This document shows positions 23,411 through 32,402 of a DNA stretch of 64,000 bases, piece after piece. Source of the stretch: Nocardia tengchongensis (GTDB taxonomy: Bacteria; Actinomycetota; Actinomycetes; Mycobacteriales; Mycobacteriaceae); assembly GCF_018362975.1 (NCBI RefSeq), contig NZ_CP074371.1, positions 2,480,001 through 2,544,000 on the forward strand, written 5' to 3'. Numbering within the stretch: the stretch's first letter is position 1; every line of letters starts with the position of its first letter. The position numbers and the translations under genes were made by a program. The notes below the pieces were generated by a model. That model was not told the DNA's origin and did not search any database. It saw only the letters and a program-made list of their open reading frames with translations.

Positions 23411-23555
23411 AACGCACCGGGCCGCCCACCGCCTGGGTCGGCCCGGTTTCACCGTCCGCGCGCCACGCGGGCAGAGTGTGAGCGAACGGGTCCGGCGTCA
23501 ATGCCGCCGCCGGACCCGTGAACACCGCAGGGCCGCGAACACCGAAGGGAAGGGC

Positions 23556-24125
23556 ATGAGCCGAGACTGGCTGGCCGACGGCCGGGCCGACCTGGCTGCC
23601 GAACGCATCCTCGACGCCGCCGCACAGCTGTTCGCCGAGCGCGGCGTGACCGCCGTCGGCATGGGCGACATCGCCAAGGCGGCCGGCTGCTCCCGCGCGA
23701 CCCTCTACCGCTACTTCGAGAACCGGCAGGCCGTCCGGCTGGCCTTCGTGCACCGCGCCACCCGCCGCATCGCGGGCGGCGTGTTCGAGCAGGTCGCCGC
23801 CATCGAGGACCCGGGTGAGAAAGTGGTCGCCGCGATGCTCGGCTCGATCCGCGCGGTCCGCGCCGAACCCCTGCTCATCGCCTGGTTCCGGCCCGGCGAA
23901 TCCGGCGCGGCCGGACGCATCAGCCAGGACTCCGAGGTCATCGAATCCATTGCGGCGGGCCTGTTCGCGCCCACCGCGCTGACCGATCCCGAACGCAGCC
24001 GCCTGGCCCGCTGGCTCACCCGCATCATCGTCTCCTTCCTCGCCGCGCCCGGCCGCGACGACGCCGAGGAACGCGCCATGCTGGAGGAATTCGTGGTCCC
24101 GGTGGTCAGCCGCGCCTTCGTCTGA
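23556..24125 (+). CDS. TetR-family regulator
   Basis: The protein has 189 residues from ATG 23556, preceded by GAAGGGAAGG. The frame is open far upstream but overlaps the P450 gene there. The HTH is at ~15-60 (ILDAAAQLFAERGVTAVGMGDIAKAAGCSRATLYRYFENRQ). It lies co-directional with the P450 at 145 bases and convergent with the esterase, so it may control the P450 and the nearby oxidation genes. The ligand is unknown. Confidence 0.93.
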   Translation: MSRDWLADGRADLAAERILDAAAQLFAERGVTAVGMGDIAKAAGCSRATLYRYFENRQAVRLAFVHRATRRIAGGVFEQVAAIEDPGEKVVAAMLGSIRAVRAEPLLIAWFRPGESGAAGRISQDSEVIESIAAGLFAPTALTDPERSRLARWLTRIIVSFLAAPGRDDAEERAMLEEFVVPVVSRAFV

Positions 24126-24128
24126 CGG

Positions 24129-25046
24129 TCAGCGACCCGTCCGGTGGCCGAGGTGGTGACCGTAGAGACGGTCGCAGAGCATCGCCGCCAGGTCGGCCAC
24201 GGCCTCGTGCGCGACCCGCATCGGCATGGCATGGAAGACGTGCCACAGCCGCGGATACTCCCGATGCCGCAGGGGCGCGGCCGATTTCGCCGCGAGATCG
24301 GCGAAGCGACGCGCATCTCCGGCCAGCAGATCGTCGGCCGCCGAGTGCATGACGATGGGCGGCAGGTCGGTGATGTCGCGGTAGAGCGGCGAGCGGTCAC
24401 GGCGTACGTCCTCGGGGACACCGGGCAGGTAGGCGTCCATGAACTGCGCCATCAGCGGCGGGTTCAGCAGCGGCTCCCGGCTCGGATCGCAGTGGAATGC
24501 CGAGGAATTCGCGGTCAGGTCCAGGACCGGGCAGATCAGGCCCAGAATCGCGGGCTGCGGCCACTGCTTGTCGCGCAATCGCATGGCCAGATCCAAGGCC
24601 AGGCCACCACCCGCCGAATCACCCACCACGGCAATGCGTTCGGCGGGAATGCCCAGGGCGAGCAGGGCTCGGTAGGCCGCGAGCGTGTCGTCGATGGCCG
24701 CCGGATGCGGGTGCTCCGGGGCCAGCCGATAGTCCAGGGCATGGACCTTCGTGCCCATCGCGGCCGCCAGCGCACCGGTGAGGGTACGGACCATCCGCGG
24801 CATGCCGATCACATAGCCGCTGCCGTGCAGGTACAGCACCGCCGCATCGGCGGGAGCCGAACGGGGAGTCAGGGTTTCGACCGGAACACCGCCGAGCTGT
24901 CCGGTCGACACGGCGACGCTGCGGGGCGCGCGGGCGAAGGTGGTGCCCGCGCCGACGCGGGCGCGCACCCGATCCCACTCGGGAGCCGGGCCGAACCACC
25001 AGTGGCCGACCAGCCGGGAAACAAAGCGCCAGAGGGTTTTCTCCAC
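24129..25046 (-). CDS. Esterase/lipase, hormone-sensitive-lipase family
   Basis: The protein has 305 residues from a GTG at 25046, five bases after the monooxygenase stop, so the two are co-transcribed. HSL-family features are the oxyanion motif YLHGSGYVIG (HGSG in place of HGGG), YRLAPEHPHPAAIDD, nucleophile elbow GDSAGGGLALD, an acid in the PIVMHSAADDLL region and the histidine in LWHVFHAMP. The pairing of a Baeyer-Villiger-type monooxygenase with such an esterase fits ester hydrolysis after oxygen insertion. The arrangement also recalls mycobacterial mymA-lipR. Confidence 0.92.
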   Translation of the reverse strand: MEKTLWRFVSRLVGHWWFGPAPEWDRVRARVGAGTTFARAPRSVAVSTGQLGGVPVETLTPRSAPADAAVLYLHGSGYVIGMPRMVRTLTGALAAAMGTKVHALDYRLAPEHPHPAAIDDTLAAYRALLALGIPAERIAVVGDSAGGGLALDLAMRLRDKQWPQPAILGLICPVLDLTANSSAFHCDPSREPLLNPPLMAQFMDAYLPGVPEDVRRDRSPLYRDITDLPPIVMHSAADDLLAGDARRFADLAAKSAAPLRHREYPRLWHVFHAMPMRVAHEAVADLAAMLCDRLYGHHLGHRTGR

Positions 25047-25051
25047 GGTCC

Positions 25052-26515
25052 TCAGCTCCGGCTCGCCGCGCGCAGGTTCAGTTGATAGTCGGCTGTGTTG
25101 GGGGCGCTGCGAATCAGCTTCTCGTAGGCTCCCGGCGTCCACGGCCACAGCTCGGGTAGCCCGTCCTTGCCCAGGTACCAGCTGGTGCAGCCGGTGGTCC
25201 ACACCGTGCTCGGTGCGGCCGCCCGCATTCGCGCGTTGTAGCGGTCGGTGGCGGCATGGGTCGGGGCGATGGTCGTGAATTCGCCTGCCCGCCAGCGCTG
25301 CAGCCAGCCGACGATACGGGTGGACTGCGCCTCGGCGACCGCGGTCAGCGGGTGGTTCGCGAACGGGCTGTGCGGGCCGACCAGCATGAACAGGTTCGGG
25401 AAGTCCGGCATCATGACGCCCTCGAAGGCGCGCGGGCCCGCCGACCACGCCTGATCCAGGGTGCGGCCGAACGCGCCGGTGATCGCCATCGGACGCATGA
25501 AGGCGTGCGAGTCGAATCCCGTTGCCAGCACCAGGATGTCGAGCTCGTGCAGGCGGCCGTCGGCGGTGACCACGCCGCGCTGCTCGACCGCGTCGATGCC
25601 CTCGGTCACCAGCCTGACATCCGGGCGCTGCACCGTCCGATAGAAGCGATCCGACACCACCAGGCGCTTGCACATGGCCTGATAGTCGGGCGTCAGCTTG
25701 GCGCGCAGTTCGGGATCCTCGACCGTCTTCAGGTGTCGCTCCACCACCCACTGGATCAGCTTGCGCACCCGGCCCGGATGCACCAGCCCTTGCGAGAACA
25801 CCGCGAAGGCCGCCCGGTTGAACAGGTAGGGGACCGCTCCCAACGCGGGTACCCGCTTGTACAGCCATTTCGACAGCCGCGTGTAGGGCCGGTTCACCGT
25901 CGGCAGGATCCACTGCGGAGTTCGTTGGAACAGCACGACTTCCGAGGCATTCCCGGCCATCGCGCTCACCAGTTGGGTGCCGGTGGAGCCGGTGCCGATC
26001 ACGCCGACCCGCTTGCCGGTGATGTCCACGTCGTGCCGCCAGCGCGCCGAATGCATGACCGGGCCCGCGAAATCGTCCAGTCCGGGAATGTCGGGCCGGG
26101 TCGGGTGGTGCAGGAAACCCGTTGCGCACAAGACGAAGTCGAAGCGCCCGGTCGCCCCGTCGGAGGTGGTCACCTGCCAGCCCTCGCCGTCGAACTCCGC
26201 ACCGGTCACCTCGGTCCCGAAGCGGGTGTTGCGGTGCAGCCCGTGCTCGCGCGCCACCCCGACCAGGTAGTCCTTGATTTCGGGGCCGGCCGAATACAGG
26301 TGGGTCCATTCCGGATTCTTGGCGAAGCGGAACTGGTAGTACCGCGACGGCACATCGCAGACCAGGCCCGGATAGCTGTTGTCGCGCCAGGTCCCGCCGT
26401 AGTCGTCGGCCTTCTCGTAGATGGTGAAGTCGGCGAAACCGGCGCGTTGCAAGGCCACGGCCATGCAGATTCCGGAGATTCCGGCACCCACGATGGCGAT
26501 CCGCGGTGAGCTCAT
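25052..26515 (-). CDS. Flavin monooxygenase, Baeyer-Villiger type
   Basis: The protein has 487 residues from ATG 26515 (MSSPRIAIVGAGISGICMAVAL). The FAD Rossmann motif GAGISG is at ~10-15, the BVMO fingerprint F-x-G-x3-H-x3-W is in FAGPVMHSARW (~150-160), the NADPH motif GTGSTG at ~175, and ATGFDSHAF at ~350. Residue order fits class B enzymes that insert oxygen next to a ketone carbonyl or oxidise heteroatoms. It is divergent from the Zn-alcohol dehydrogenase with a 140-bp gap and upstream of the esterase in one operon. Similar to mycobacterial MymA/EthA-type proteins. Substrate unknown. Confidence 0.92.
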   Translation of the reverse strand: MSSPRIAIVGAGISGICMAVALQRAGFADFTIYEKADDYGGTWRDNSYPGLVCDVPSRYYQFRFAKNPEWTHLYSAGPEIKDYLVGVAREHGLHRNTRFGTEVTGAEFDGEGWQVTTSDGATGRFDFVLCATGFLHHPTRPDIPGLDDFAGPVMHSARWRHDVDITGKRVGVIGTGSTGTQLVSAMAGNASEVVLFQRTPQWILPTVNRPYTRLSKWLYKRVPALGAVPYLFNRAAFAVFSQGLVHPGRVRKLIQWVVERHLKTVEDPELRAKLTPDYQAMCKRLVVSDRFYRTVQRPDVRLVTEGIDAVEQRGVVTADGRLHELDILVLATGFDSHAFMRPMAITGAFGRTLDQAWSAGPRAFEGVMMPDFPNLFMLVGPHSPFANHPLTAVAEAQSTRIVGWLQRWRAGEFTTIAPTHAATDRYNARMRAAAPSTVWTTGCTSWYLGKDGLPELWPWTPGAYEKLIRSAPNTADYQLNLRAASRS

Positions 26516-26528
26516 GGGACGCCAGCCT

Positions 26529-26540
26529 AGACACGTGTCT
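26529..26540. promoter_or_regulatory. 12-bp palindrome in divergent BVMO/ADH promoter
   Basis: AGACACGTGTCT is a perfect palindrome just upstream of the monooxygenase start. Two direct copies of TAGACA follow (at ~26572 and ~26590). These are candidate operators shared with the P450 promoter. Confidence 0.45.
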
Positions 26541-26656
26541 CTCGGCTGGGGAAGGGTTTGGCGAATATCGGTAGACATTCCGTCATTCGATAGACACCTT
26601 GTAAAGCGACTGCTACCGTGTGCGCCAGGTCACAACGTCTAGGCAAGGAAGTCACG

Positions 26657-27697
26657 ATGCGCGCACTCCAGTGGACCGGCCCGGAAAAGGTGCAGATCAA
26701 CGACATCCCGGTCCCCGACATCGGACCCACCGACCTGCTGATCAAGGTCGGCGCCGCCGGTGTCTGCCACTCCGACCTGACATTGGTGAACTTCCCCATC
26801 CAGCTGCGCGAGGACCCGCTCACCCTCGGCCACGAGATCGCCGGCACCATCGAGGCCATCGGCTCCGACGTCAACGGCCGCGAAATCGGCGAACGCGGCG
26901 TCATCTTCCTGTTCTGGACCTGCGGCACCTGCCGCGAATGCGTGAGCGGCAACGAGAACGTCTGCCTCGCCGCCGGCCGCGTCGCCATGCCGCCCACCCC
27001 GGGCCTGGTCCTGGACGGCGGCATGGCCGAATACGTGCGCGTCCCCGCCAGCACCTTCGTGCCCATCGGCGACCTCGACTTCCTGCAGGCCGCCCCCGTC
27101 GCCGACGCCGCCCTCACCGCCTATCACGCCATTCGCGGTGCGCGCGAAGCACTTCGGCCGGGCGGCACCGCGGTCGCCATCGGCATCGGCGGACTCGGGC
27201 ACGTGGGCCTGCAGATCCTGCAAGCCATCTCCGGGGTGCGCGTGATCGCTGTGGACCAGGCCCAGGACAAGCTGGACCTGGCCCGCGACTGCGGCGCGGA
27301 AGTCGGGATCCTCTCCGGCGGCGACACCGCCAAACAGATCCTCGACCTGACCGACGGGCGCGGCGCGGACGCCGTCTTCGACTTCGTCGGCGTCGACGCC
27401 ACCGCCAAACTGGCCTGTGAGACCGTCGCCCCCAACGGCGCCTATCGCATGGTCGGACTCGGCGGCGGCGCACCGGAACTCACCGCCGGACCCGCCGGGG
27501 GCCCCGGCTGGCCCTGGGGCGCCACCGTCCGAAAGTCGCTGGGCGGCACCCGCAGCGACCTGCACGCCTGCGTGGCCCTCGCCCAGGCGGGCAAGATCCA
27601 CCTGGAAGTCGAGCGCTTCGACCTCACCGACGGCCCGGAAGCCTTGCGCCGCTTGGACGCCGGACACATCCGGGGACGCGCGGTCCTGGTCCCATGA
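26657..27697 (+). CDS. Zinc-dependent alcohol dehydrogenase (MDR family)
   Basis: The protein has 346 residues from ATG 26657, preceded by AAGGAAG. Catalytic zinc ligands are in GVCHSD (~35-40) and GHEIAG (~61). The structural zinc lobe is C-x2-C-x2-C-x7-C (TCGTCRECVSGNENVC, ~90-105). The NAD(P) loop is GIGGLGHVGLQ (~175). It oxidises an alcohol to a ketone or aldehyde. It is divergent from the Baeyer-Villiger monooxygenase and could supply the ketone substrate for it after P450 hydroxylation. Confidence 0.94.
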   Translation: MRALQWTGPEKVQINDIPVPDIGPTDLLIKVGAAGVCHSDLTLVNFPIQLREDPLTLGHEIAGTIEAIGSDVNGREIGERGVIFLFWTCGTCRECVSGNENVCLAAGRVAMPPTPGLVLDGGMAEYVRVPASTFVPIGDLDFLQAAPVADAALTAYHAIRGAREALRPGGTAVAIGIGGLGHVGLQILQAISGVRVIAVDQAQDKLDLARDCGAEVGILSGGDTAKQILDLTDGRGADAVFDFVGVDATAKLACETVAPNGAYRMVGLGGGAPELTAGPAGGPGWPWGATVRKSLGGTRSDLHACVALAQAGKIHLEVERFDLTDGPEALRRLDAGHIRGRAVLVP

Positions 27698-27702
27698 CCG
27701 GC

Positions 27703-27708
27703 TAGTCT
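27703..27708 (+). promoter_or_regulatory. Putative leaderless -10 box (TAGTCT)
   Basis: TAGTCT ends 7 bases before the ATG at 27716, and there is no ribosome binding site. This spacing suits transcription starting at the A of the start codon. Confidence 0.4.
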
Positions 27709-27715
27709 CCTTGGC

Positions 27716-28510
27716 ATGGGGAGGCTCTGGCCGTTGCTGGCCATCACGACATGTACATTGCTGACCGCCTGCGGGCCCGGCGACACCGCCGCGGACTCGC
27801 AGGCGCCGGCGTCGACTTCGACTCCGGCAGTGGGGAAGACGACCACCAAACCGGCCACGACCTCGACCAAACAGGTGGCCGTGGCGGATTTGCCGAAGTG
27901 CGGCGACATCCCCGGGGCGGGCGCGACGCCGCACGATCCGCTCCCGGACTGCCGCCTGAGCTCTCGGGACAGCGCGGCGCTGTCGTTCATCGTGCGGCAC
28001 AAGGCCGGACACGGCGGCAATCCCTGGACGGCCATCGATGTCACCGGAAGTGATGGAAAGGTGCTCCAGACCCTCGACGTCCGCGATACCGAGATTCCCG
28101 CAGAGCCCTACCTGGCCGATCTGGACGTCGACGGCCGGGATGAGCTGATCGTGCCCGTATCCACCGCGATCGTCGGCAACTCCACCTACGTCGTCTTCCG
28201 TCCCAAAGCCGACAAGCTCGAATTCGTCGAGGCCGGAAAGGTTTTCGGTATCGGAGTCGACCGCACGGCGAGCGGCTACATCGCCGCGATGTCGAAGAGC
28301 GGCCCCGCGGACAAGTACATCGAGTTCCAGAAGTTCGTCGGATCCAAGCTGGTATTCGTCGCCGAGATCATCCAGACCTTCGACAAGGACGGCCGCAGCA
28401 CCTGCCGCGTCGATGACGAAAAGGGAGTTCCGGAGTCCGAATTCAGTGCTGAAGAAGTGGTGCGGCGCTTCTGCGGCGAGCAGTTGCTGCGCACGAGCCC
28501 GGTCGGCTGA
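27716..28510 (+). CDS. Putative lipoprotein, 264 aa
   Basis: The signal peptide MGRLWPLLAITTCTLLTAC ends in the lipobox LTAC (Cys ~19). A Thr/Ser/Pro-rich linker (~20-55) leads to a globular domain of unknown family. Inside it, YLADLDVDGRDELIVPV (~130-146) resembles the calcium-binding-type D-x-D-x-D-G-x-D-E strand seen in FG-GAP/VCBS repeats. Two cysteines near CRVDD and FCGEQ could form a disulfide. It starts 18 bases after the dehydrogenase stop but may have its own leaderless promoter. Function unknown. Confidence 0.85.
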   Translation: MGRLWPLLAITTCTLLTACGPGDTAADSQAPASTSTPAVGKTTTKPATTSTKQVAVADLPKCGDIPGAGATPHDPLPDCRLSSRDSAALSFIVRHKAGHGGNPWTAIDVTGSDGKVLQTLDVRDTEIPAEPYLADLDVDGRDELIVPVSTAIVGNSTYVVFRPKADKLEFVEAGKVFGIGVDRTASGYIAAMSKSGPADKYIEFQKFVGSKLVFVAEIIQTFDKDGRSTCRVDDEKGVPESEFSAEEVVRRFCGEQLLRTSPVG

Positions 28511-28514
28511 TCGG

Positions 28515-29366
28515 CTATTGCAAACCGGTGATCCGGTGTTGCAGCCAGCGGCGGGATTCGGGGTCGCGGGCGTGGGCCAGGATCTTGCGGCGGGCGGCGG
28601 GGGAGAGCGCGGACAGCAGGTGGGACAGGCGTTTTCGGGTGTCCCAGCTGAGTAGGTAGCGGACCGCGCCCGCGGTGGCGGCCGCGTCGGCCAACTCCAC
28701 CGCGGCGGCGAAATCGGTTCGGGCCTCGAGCATCAGGAACTGGGCCGGAATGCGTTCGTGCGCGGGGTGTCCCGTGTAGGCGCCGGTGCCGCCGGCGTAC
28801 CAGGTGCACAGGCGCAGGATGCGATCGACGGGATCGGGGTACGCGACCAGGAGCAGGGAGCGGATCTCCTCCAGTTGCGGTTCGGTCAGGCCGCCGCCCG
28901 CGACGGATGTGTGCAGGAAGAGGCCGGCGAACGGGATCAGAGGTTCGGGGATCTCGGCCACCCAGCGGCGGGCGATGCGGTCGCCCTCGGCGCGGCGCTG
29001 CTCGGCGGCGCGGAACTCGCGCAGCGGCACCGGGACTCCGCGCACCGCCAGCCACTCCAGCGGGCGGACGCCGTCGGCCAGCAGCGCGTCCTGCGGCCAG
29101 CCGGGCCAGCGGATCGTCGACCCGTGATGCAGGGTGACCGCGGTGAGGGGGCGCTCGTCGGCGTCGAAGAAATCCAGGGTGACATCACTCCAGCACATGC
29201 ACGCGAAGCCGGGCAGTTCGGCGACCCGCAACGCCTCCCGCAGCGCTCGCACGGCAACCGGGTCGCGCTCCTCCAGCAGCGTCGGCGCGTCGCCCGGCAT
29301 CTCACGGACCCGGACACCGCGGGCAGCGGCGAGCACCCGATCCAGCGCGTCGGGATCACCGCCCAT
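28515..29366 (-). CDS. Hypothetical protein, ~283 aa
   Basis: I do not recognise this gene. ATG 29366 is chosen because GGGGGG lies 6 bases upstream on that strand; ATG 29387 and a far start at 29543 are in frame. The protein is soluble, mixed alpha/beta in the first half (GFACMCWSDVTLDFFDADERPLTAVTLHHGSTIRW) and helical in the second (RILRLCTWYAGGTGAYTGHPAHERIPAQFLMLEAR). It is convergent with the lipoprotein gene, only 4 bases apart. Confidence 0.7.
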   Translation of the reverse strand: MGGDPDALDRVLAAARGVRVREMPGDAPTLLEERDPVAVRALREALRVAELPGFACMCWSDVTLDFFDADERPLTAVTLHHGSTIRWPGWPQDALLADGVRPLEWLAVRGVPVPLREFRAAEQRRAEGDRIARRWVAEIPEPLIPFAGLFLHTSVAGGGLTEPQLEEIRSLLLVAYPDPVDRILRLCTWYAGGTGAYTGHPAHERIPAQFLMLEARTDFAAAVELADAAATAGAVRYLLSWDTRKRLSHLLSALSPAARRKILAHARDPESRRWLQHRITGLQ

Positions 29367-29474
29367 GGCCTGCCCCCCGAAACCCATACCGAAACAGTAA
29401 TCCGACCCGACGGTCCTCGGCGTGGCGCCGCGACGGCTCGCTCGGAACTTGTCGTTGTCCAGTCCGTTGCTGAA

Positions 29475-29488
29475 CTGGTACGTACCAG
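29475..29488. promoter_or_regulatory. 14-bp perfect palindrome upstream of APC permease
   Basis: CTGGTACGTACCAG lies 127 bases before the permease start, in the gap between divergent genes. It is probably an operator of a dimeric regulator. No regulator gene is adjacent. Confidence 0.45.
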
Positions 29489-29615
29489 CTGGTGATACGG
29501 TTCCGTGTGACGCCGACAACTCCGGCCACCAGCGAAGGCGCACCGACCAGGGGCTCCGCGGTGGACGAACGGTGAGAACTGCATTGTTGCCGAGAAGCCA
29601 GATTTAGGAGAGACA

Positions 29616-31136
29616 GTGGCGCTATCGGACTCCCCGCGAGACGCTGCCGGTCCCGCCGCCCGCCGCGGCGGCGGACTGTTCCGGACCAAATCCGTCGAAC
29701 AGTCGATCCGCGACACCGATGATCCCGACGCCAAACTCCGCAAGGACCTGACCTCCTGGGACCTCACCGTCTTCGGCGTCGCGGTCGTGGTCGGCGCGGG
29801 CATCTTCACCCTCACCGCGCGTACCGCCGGCAACATGGCCGGGCCCGCCGTCTCCCTGGCCTTCGTCTTCGCCGCCGTCGCCTGCGGCCTGGCCGCACTC
29901 TGCTACGCCGAGTTCGCCTCCACCGTCCCGGTCGCGGGCAGCGCGTACACCTTCTCCTACGCCACCTTCGGTGAGATCGTCGCCTGGATCATCGGCTGGG
30001 ACCTGATCCTGGAATTCGCGCTCGGCACCTCGGTCGTGGCCAAAGGCTGGTCGCAGTACCTGGGCACGGTCATGGGCGGGCGGTCGGCCATCTGGCACTT
30101 CGGCTCGGTCAAATTCGACTGGGGCGCAGTGCTGCTGATCGCCATCCTCGGCGTGCTGCTGGCCATGGGCACCAAACTGTCCTCGCGGGTGTCCGCGGTC
30201 GCGGTCGCCATCAAGCTCGCCGTCATCGCGCTGGTGGTCGTGGTCGGCGCCACCTACTTCAAGGCCTCGAACCTGAAGCCGTTCATCCCCGAATCGGTGC
30301 CCAACGCCGACTCCGGCGCGAGCAAGATCCACCAGACCCTGTTCCAGCTGGTCACCGGCGGCGGCAACAGCCACTTCGGCTGGTACGGCCTGCTCGCCGC
30401 CGCCTCCATCGTGTTCTTCGCCTTCATCGGCTTCGACGTGGTCGCCACCGCCGCCGAGGAGACCAAGGACCCCAAGCGCAATGTGCCGCGCGGCATCCTC
30501 GGCTCGCTCGCCATCGTGACCGTGCTCTACGTGGCGGTGTCGCTGGTGCTCACCGGCATGGTGTCCTACAAGGACCTGCAGGGCAACGACGCCACGCTCG
30601 CAACGGCTTTCGCCATCCACGGCGTCACCTGGGCCAAGAACATCATCTCCATCGGCGCGCTGGCCGGTCTGACCACCGTCGTCATGGTGCTCTTCCTGGG
30701 CCAGACCCGCGTGCTGTTCGCCATGGCCCGCGACGGACTGATGCCGCGCAAGCTCGCCCACACCGGCCCCAAGGGCACCCCGGTGCGGATCACCGCCATC
30801 GTCGGCGTCATCTGCGCGGTACTGGCCGGGTTCGTGGACTTCGGCACGCTCGAGGAAATGGTCAATATCGGCACGCTGTTCGCGTTCGTGCTGGTGTCCA
30901 TCGGCGTGGTCGTGCTGCGCCGCACCCGCCCGGATCTGCCGCGCGGGTTCACGGTGCCGTGGGTGCCGTTCATCCCGATCCTGTCGGTGATCGCCTGCGC
31001 CTGGCTGATGTTCAACCTGTCGGTGGAGACCTGGCTGCGATTCGTCATCTGGATGGCGCTCGGCATGGTCGTGTACTTCGCCTACGGGCGCCGGCACTCT
31101 CTGCTCAACACAGCGGAGTCGAAATCCGGTAGCTGA
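29616..31136 (+). CDS. APC-family amino acid permease
   Basis: The protein has 506 residues with a GTG start after AGGAGAGACA. A charged N-terminal segment (KSVEQSIRDTDDPDAKLRKDLTSWDLTVFG) is followed by VVVGAGIFTLTA, the GxG-I/F helix-1 substrate motif of amino acid/polyamine/organocation transporters, and then about 12 helices. FIGFDVVATAAEETKDPKRNVPRGI (~265-290) is the conserved loop of the cationic amino acid transporter subgroup. Likely an importer of basic or neutral amino acids at the cytoplasmic membrane. Confidence 0.93.
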   Translation: MALSDSPRDAAGPAARRGGGLFRTKSVEQSIRDTDDPDAKLRKDLTSWDLTVFGVAVVVGAGIFTLTARTAGNMAGPAVSLAFVFAAVACGLAALCYAEFASTVPVAGSAYTFSYATFGEIVAWIIGWDLILEFALGTSVVAKGWSQYLGTVMGGRSAIWHFGSVKFDWGAVLLIAILGVLLAMGTKLSSRVSAVAVAIKLAVIALVVVVGATYFKASNLKPFIPESVPNADSGASKIHQTLFQLVTGGGNSHFGWYGLLAAASIVFFAFIGFDVVATAAEETKDPKRNVPRGILGSLAIVTVLYVAVSLVLTGMVSYKDLQGNDATLATAFAIHGVTWAKNIISIGALAGLTTVVMVLFLGQTRVLFAMARDGLMPRKLAHTGPKGTPVRITAIVGVICAVLAGFVDFGTLEEMVNIGTLFAFVLVSIGVVVLRRTRPDLPRGFTVPWVPFIPILSVIACAWLMFNLSVETWLRFVIWMALGMVVYFAYGRRHSLLNTAESKSGS

Positions 31137-31276
31137 TCGGGTGCTCAGGTTCGGTGCTGGTGGTGTGTCGTCCGCACGTCACCTCATGGAATGCGGTTCA
31201 ATTGCTCTGAATAGTGAGAGTTGTGCCACAAGTTCCGCCCATCAGCACCGTCACAGCATCCCGAGAGGAACCGATC

Positions 31277-31570
31277 GTGAGCATGCTCCTCGCCGTGCAT
31301 GACGCTTACACCACGGTTGTCGCGCAGATCGGCAACCCCACCCCGGAGACCCCGCCGGTGGCGGACAAGCTGATGAAGCTGGTCCGCTACTTCACCTGGT
31401 TCACCATGCTTTCCGGCGTCACCGCCATCACCTACGGCGGCGGCCGGTTCGCGTGGGAGAAGTGGAGCGGCGGTGGTCTCGAGTCGCCGAAGATGGTGGC
31501 CGGAGCCATGATCGGCGGCGCGACCGCCACCAGTGCCGGAACCATCATGAACGCGGTCATCGGCAGCTAG
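31277..31570 (+). CDS. Small membrane protein, 97 aa
   Basis: GTG 31277 is chosen because GAGAGGAACC lies just upstream; an earlier GTG at 31214 is in frame. There are two hydrophobic helices, FTWFTMLSGVTAITYGGG (~38-55) and MVAGAMIGGATATSAGTIMNAVIG (~73-96). The layout resembles small pilin-like or channel subunits of actinobacterial conjugation/ATP-dependent systems, but no such genes are near. Function unknown. Confidence 0.65.
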   Translation: MSMLLAVHDAYTTVVAQIGNPTPETPPVADKLMKLVRYFTWFTMLSGVTAITYGGGRFAWEKWSGGGLESPKMVAGAMIGGATATSAGTIMNAVIGS

Positions 31571-31621
31571 AACGCGCCATGTGACTCTCAGGGGATTCGC
31601 CTCCGCACCCCCTGGGGAAAC

Positions 31622-31648
31622 CGGGTGCGCCGGAAACCGGCGCACCCG
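31622..31648. terminator. Bidirectional terminator
   Basis: A 12-bp perfect stem CGGGTGCGCCGG / CCGGCGCACCCG with an AAA loop lies between two convergent genes. Confidence 0.75.
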
Positions 31649-31662
31649 TTCGCGTTTCGCGA

Positions 31663-32313
31663 TCAGCCCTGCGCCAGCATGGTGTTCATCTGATCGATCT
31701 CCTGCTGCTGCGCGGTGATGATGGCCTGCGCCATGGCCTTGGACTCGGCGTTGGAGCCCTGCGCCAGTTCGGTGTTCGACATAGTGATCGCGCCCTTGTG
31801 GTGCTCGATCATCATCTGCATCCACAGCTTGTCGAACTCGGCGCCCGACAGGCCCTCCAGCTTCGTCATCTGATCCTTGGTCATCATGCCGTCCATGCCC
31901 GCGTGGCCGCCCATATCGGCGGACGGGGCGGGCTTGCCGAAACTCTGCAGCAGCGTGGTGATCTGCTGCATCTCCGGCGACTGCGCCTGCTCCACGGCCT
32001 TGGCCAGGGTGATCAACTGCTGGTTCTGCGAGCGGGTCGGGACCAGCTTCGCCATCTCCACCGCCTGCGCGTGATGCGGGTACATCCCTTGCAGGAAGGC
32101 CACATCGGCATCGTCGAAGTCGCTGCGGGTGGCCGCCTGCGCAGAGGTGCTGGTCTTGCCGTGATCCATGCCGGGCATGGCGCCGTGATCCATGGCCGCC
32201 GTCGTGGTCGTGGCCTTCGAACTGTTGTTGTCGTTGCTGCTACAGCCGGCCGCGATCAGGGCGGTGGCGGCGGTGCCGGCGATCAGGGCAAGCTTGATAC
32301 GCGTGCTGAACAT
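31663..32313 (-). CDS. DUF305 lipoprotein, copper-associated
   Basis: The protein has 216 residues from ATG 32313. Lipobox: ALIAAGC (Cys ~24). A Met/His-rich linker ([12 protein letters not shown]) precedes a DUF305 four-helix domain with [18 protein letters not shown] and [17 protein letters not shown], whose paired histidines bind metal. DUF305 proteins commonly accompany copper-resistance genes. It follows the DUF6153 gene on the same strand after ~90 bases, and a CsoR-like site sits upstream of that gene. Confidence 0.92.
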   Translation of the reverse strand: MFSTRIKLALIAGTAATALIAAGCSSNDNNSSKATTTTAAMDHGAMPGMDHGKTSTSAQAATRSDFDDADVAFLQGMYPHHAQAVEMAKLVPTRSQNQQLITLAKAVEQAQSPEMQQITTLLQSFGKPAPSADMGGHAGMDGMMTKDQMTKLEGLSGAEFDKLWMQMMIEHHKGAITMSNTELAQGSNAESKAMAQAIITAQQQEIDQMNTMLAQG

Positions 32314-32402
32314 GGTTGAACTCCTTGGGGTTTGGTGAGCGATCGGGGAAATGGGCATGCCGAAATCCGCGTCCGCGTGGGGTAACGCGGCGCGGCGGCC
32401 CA

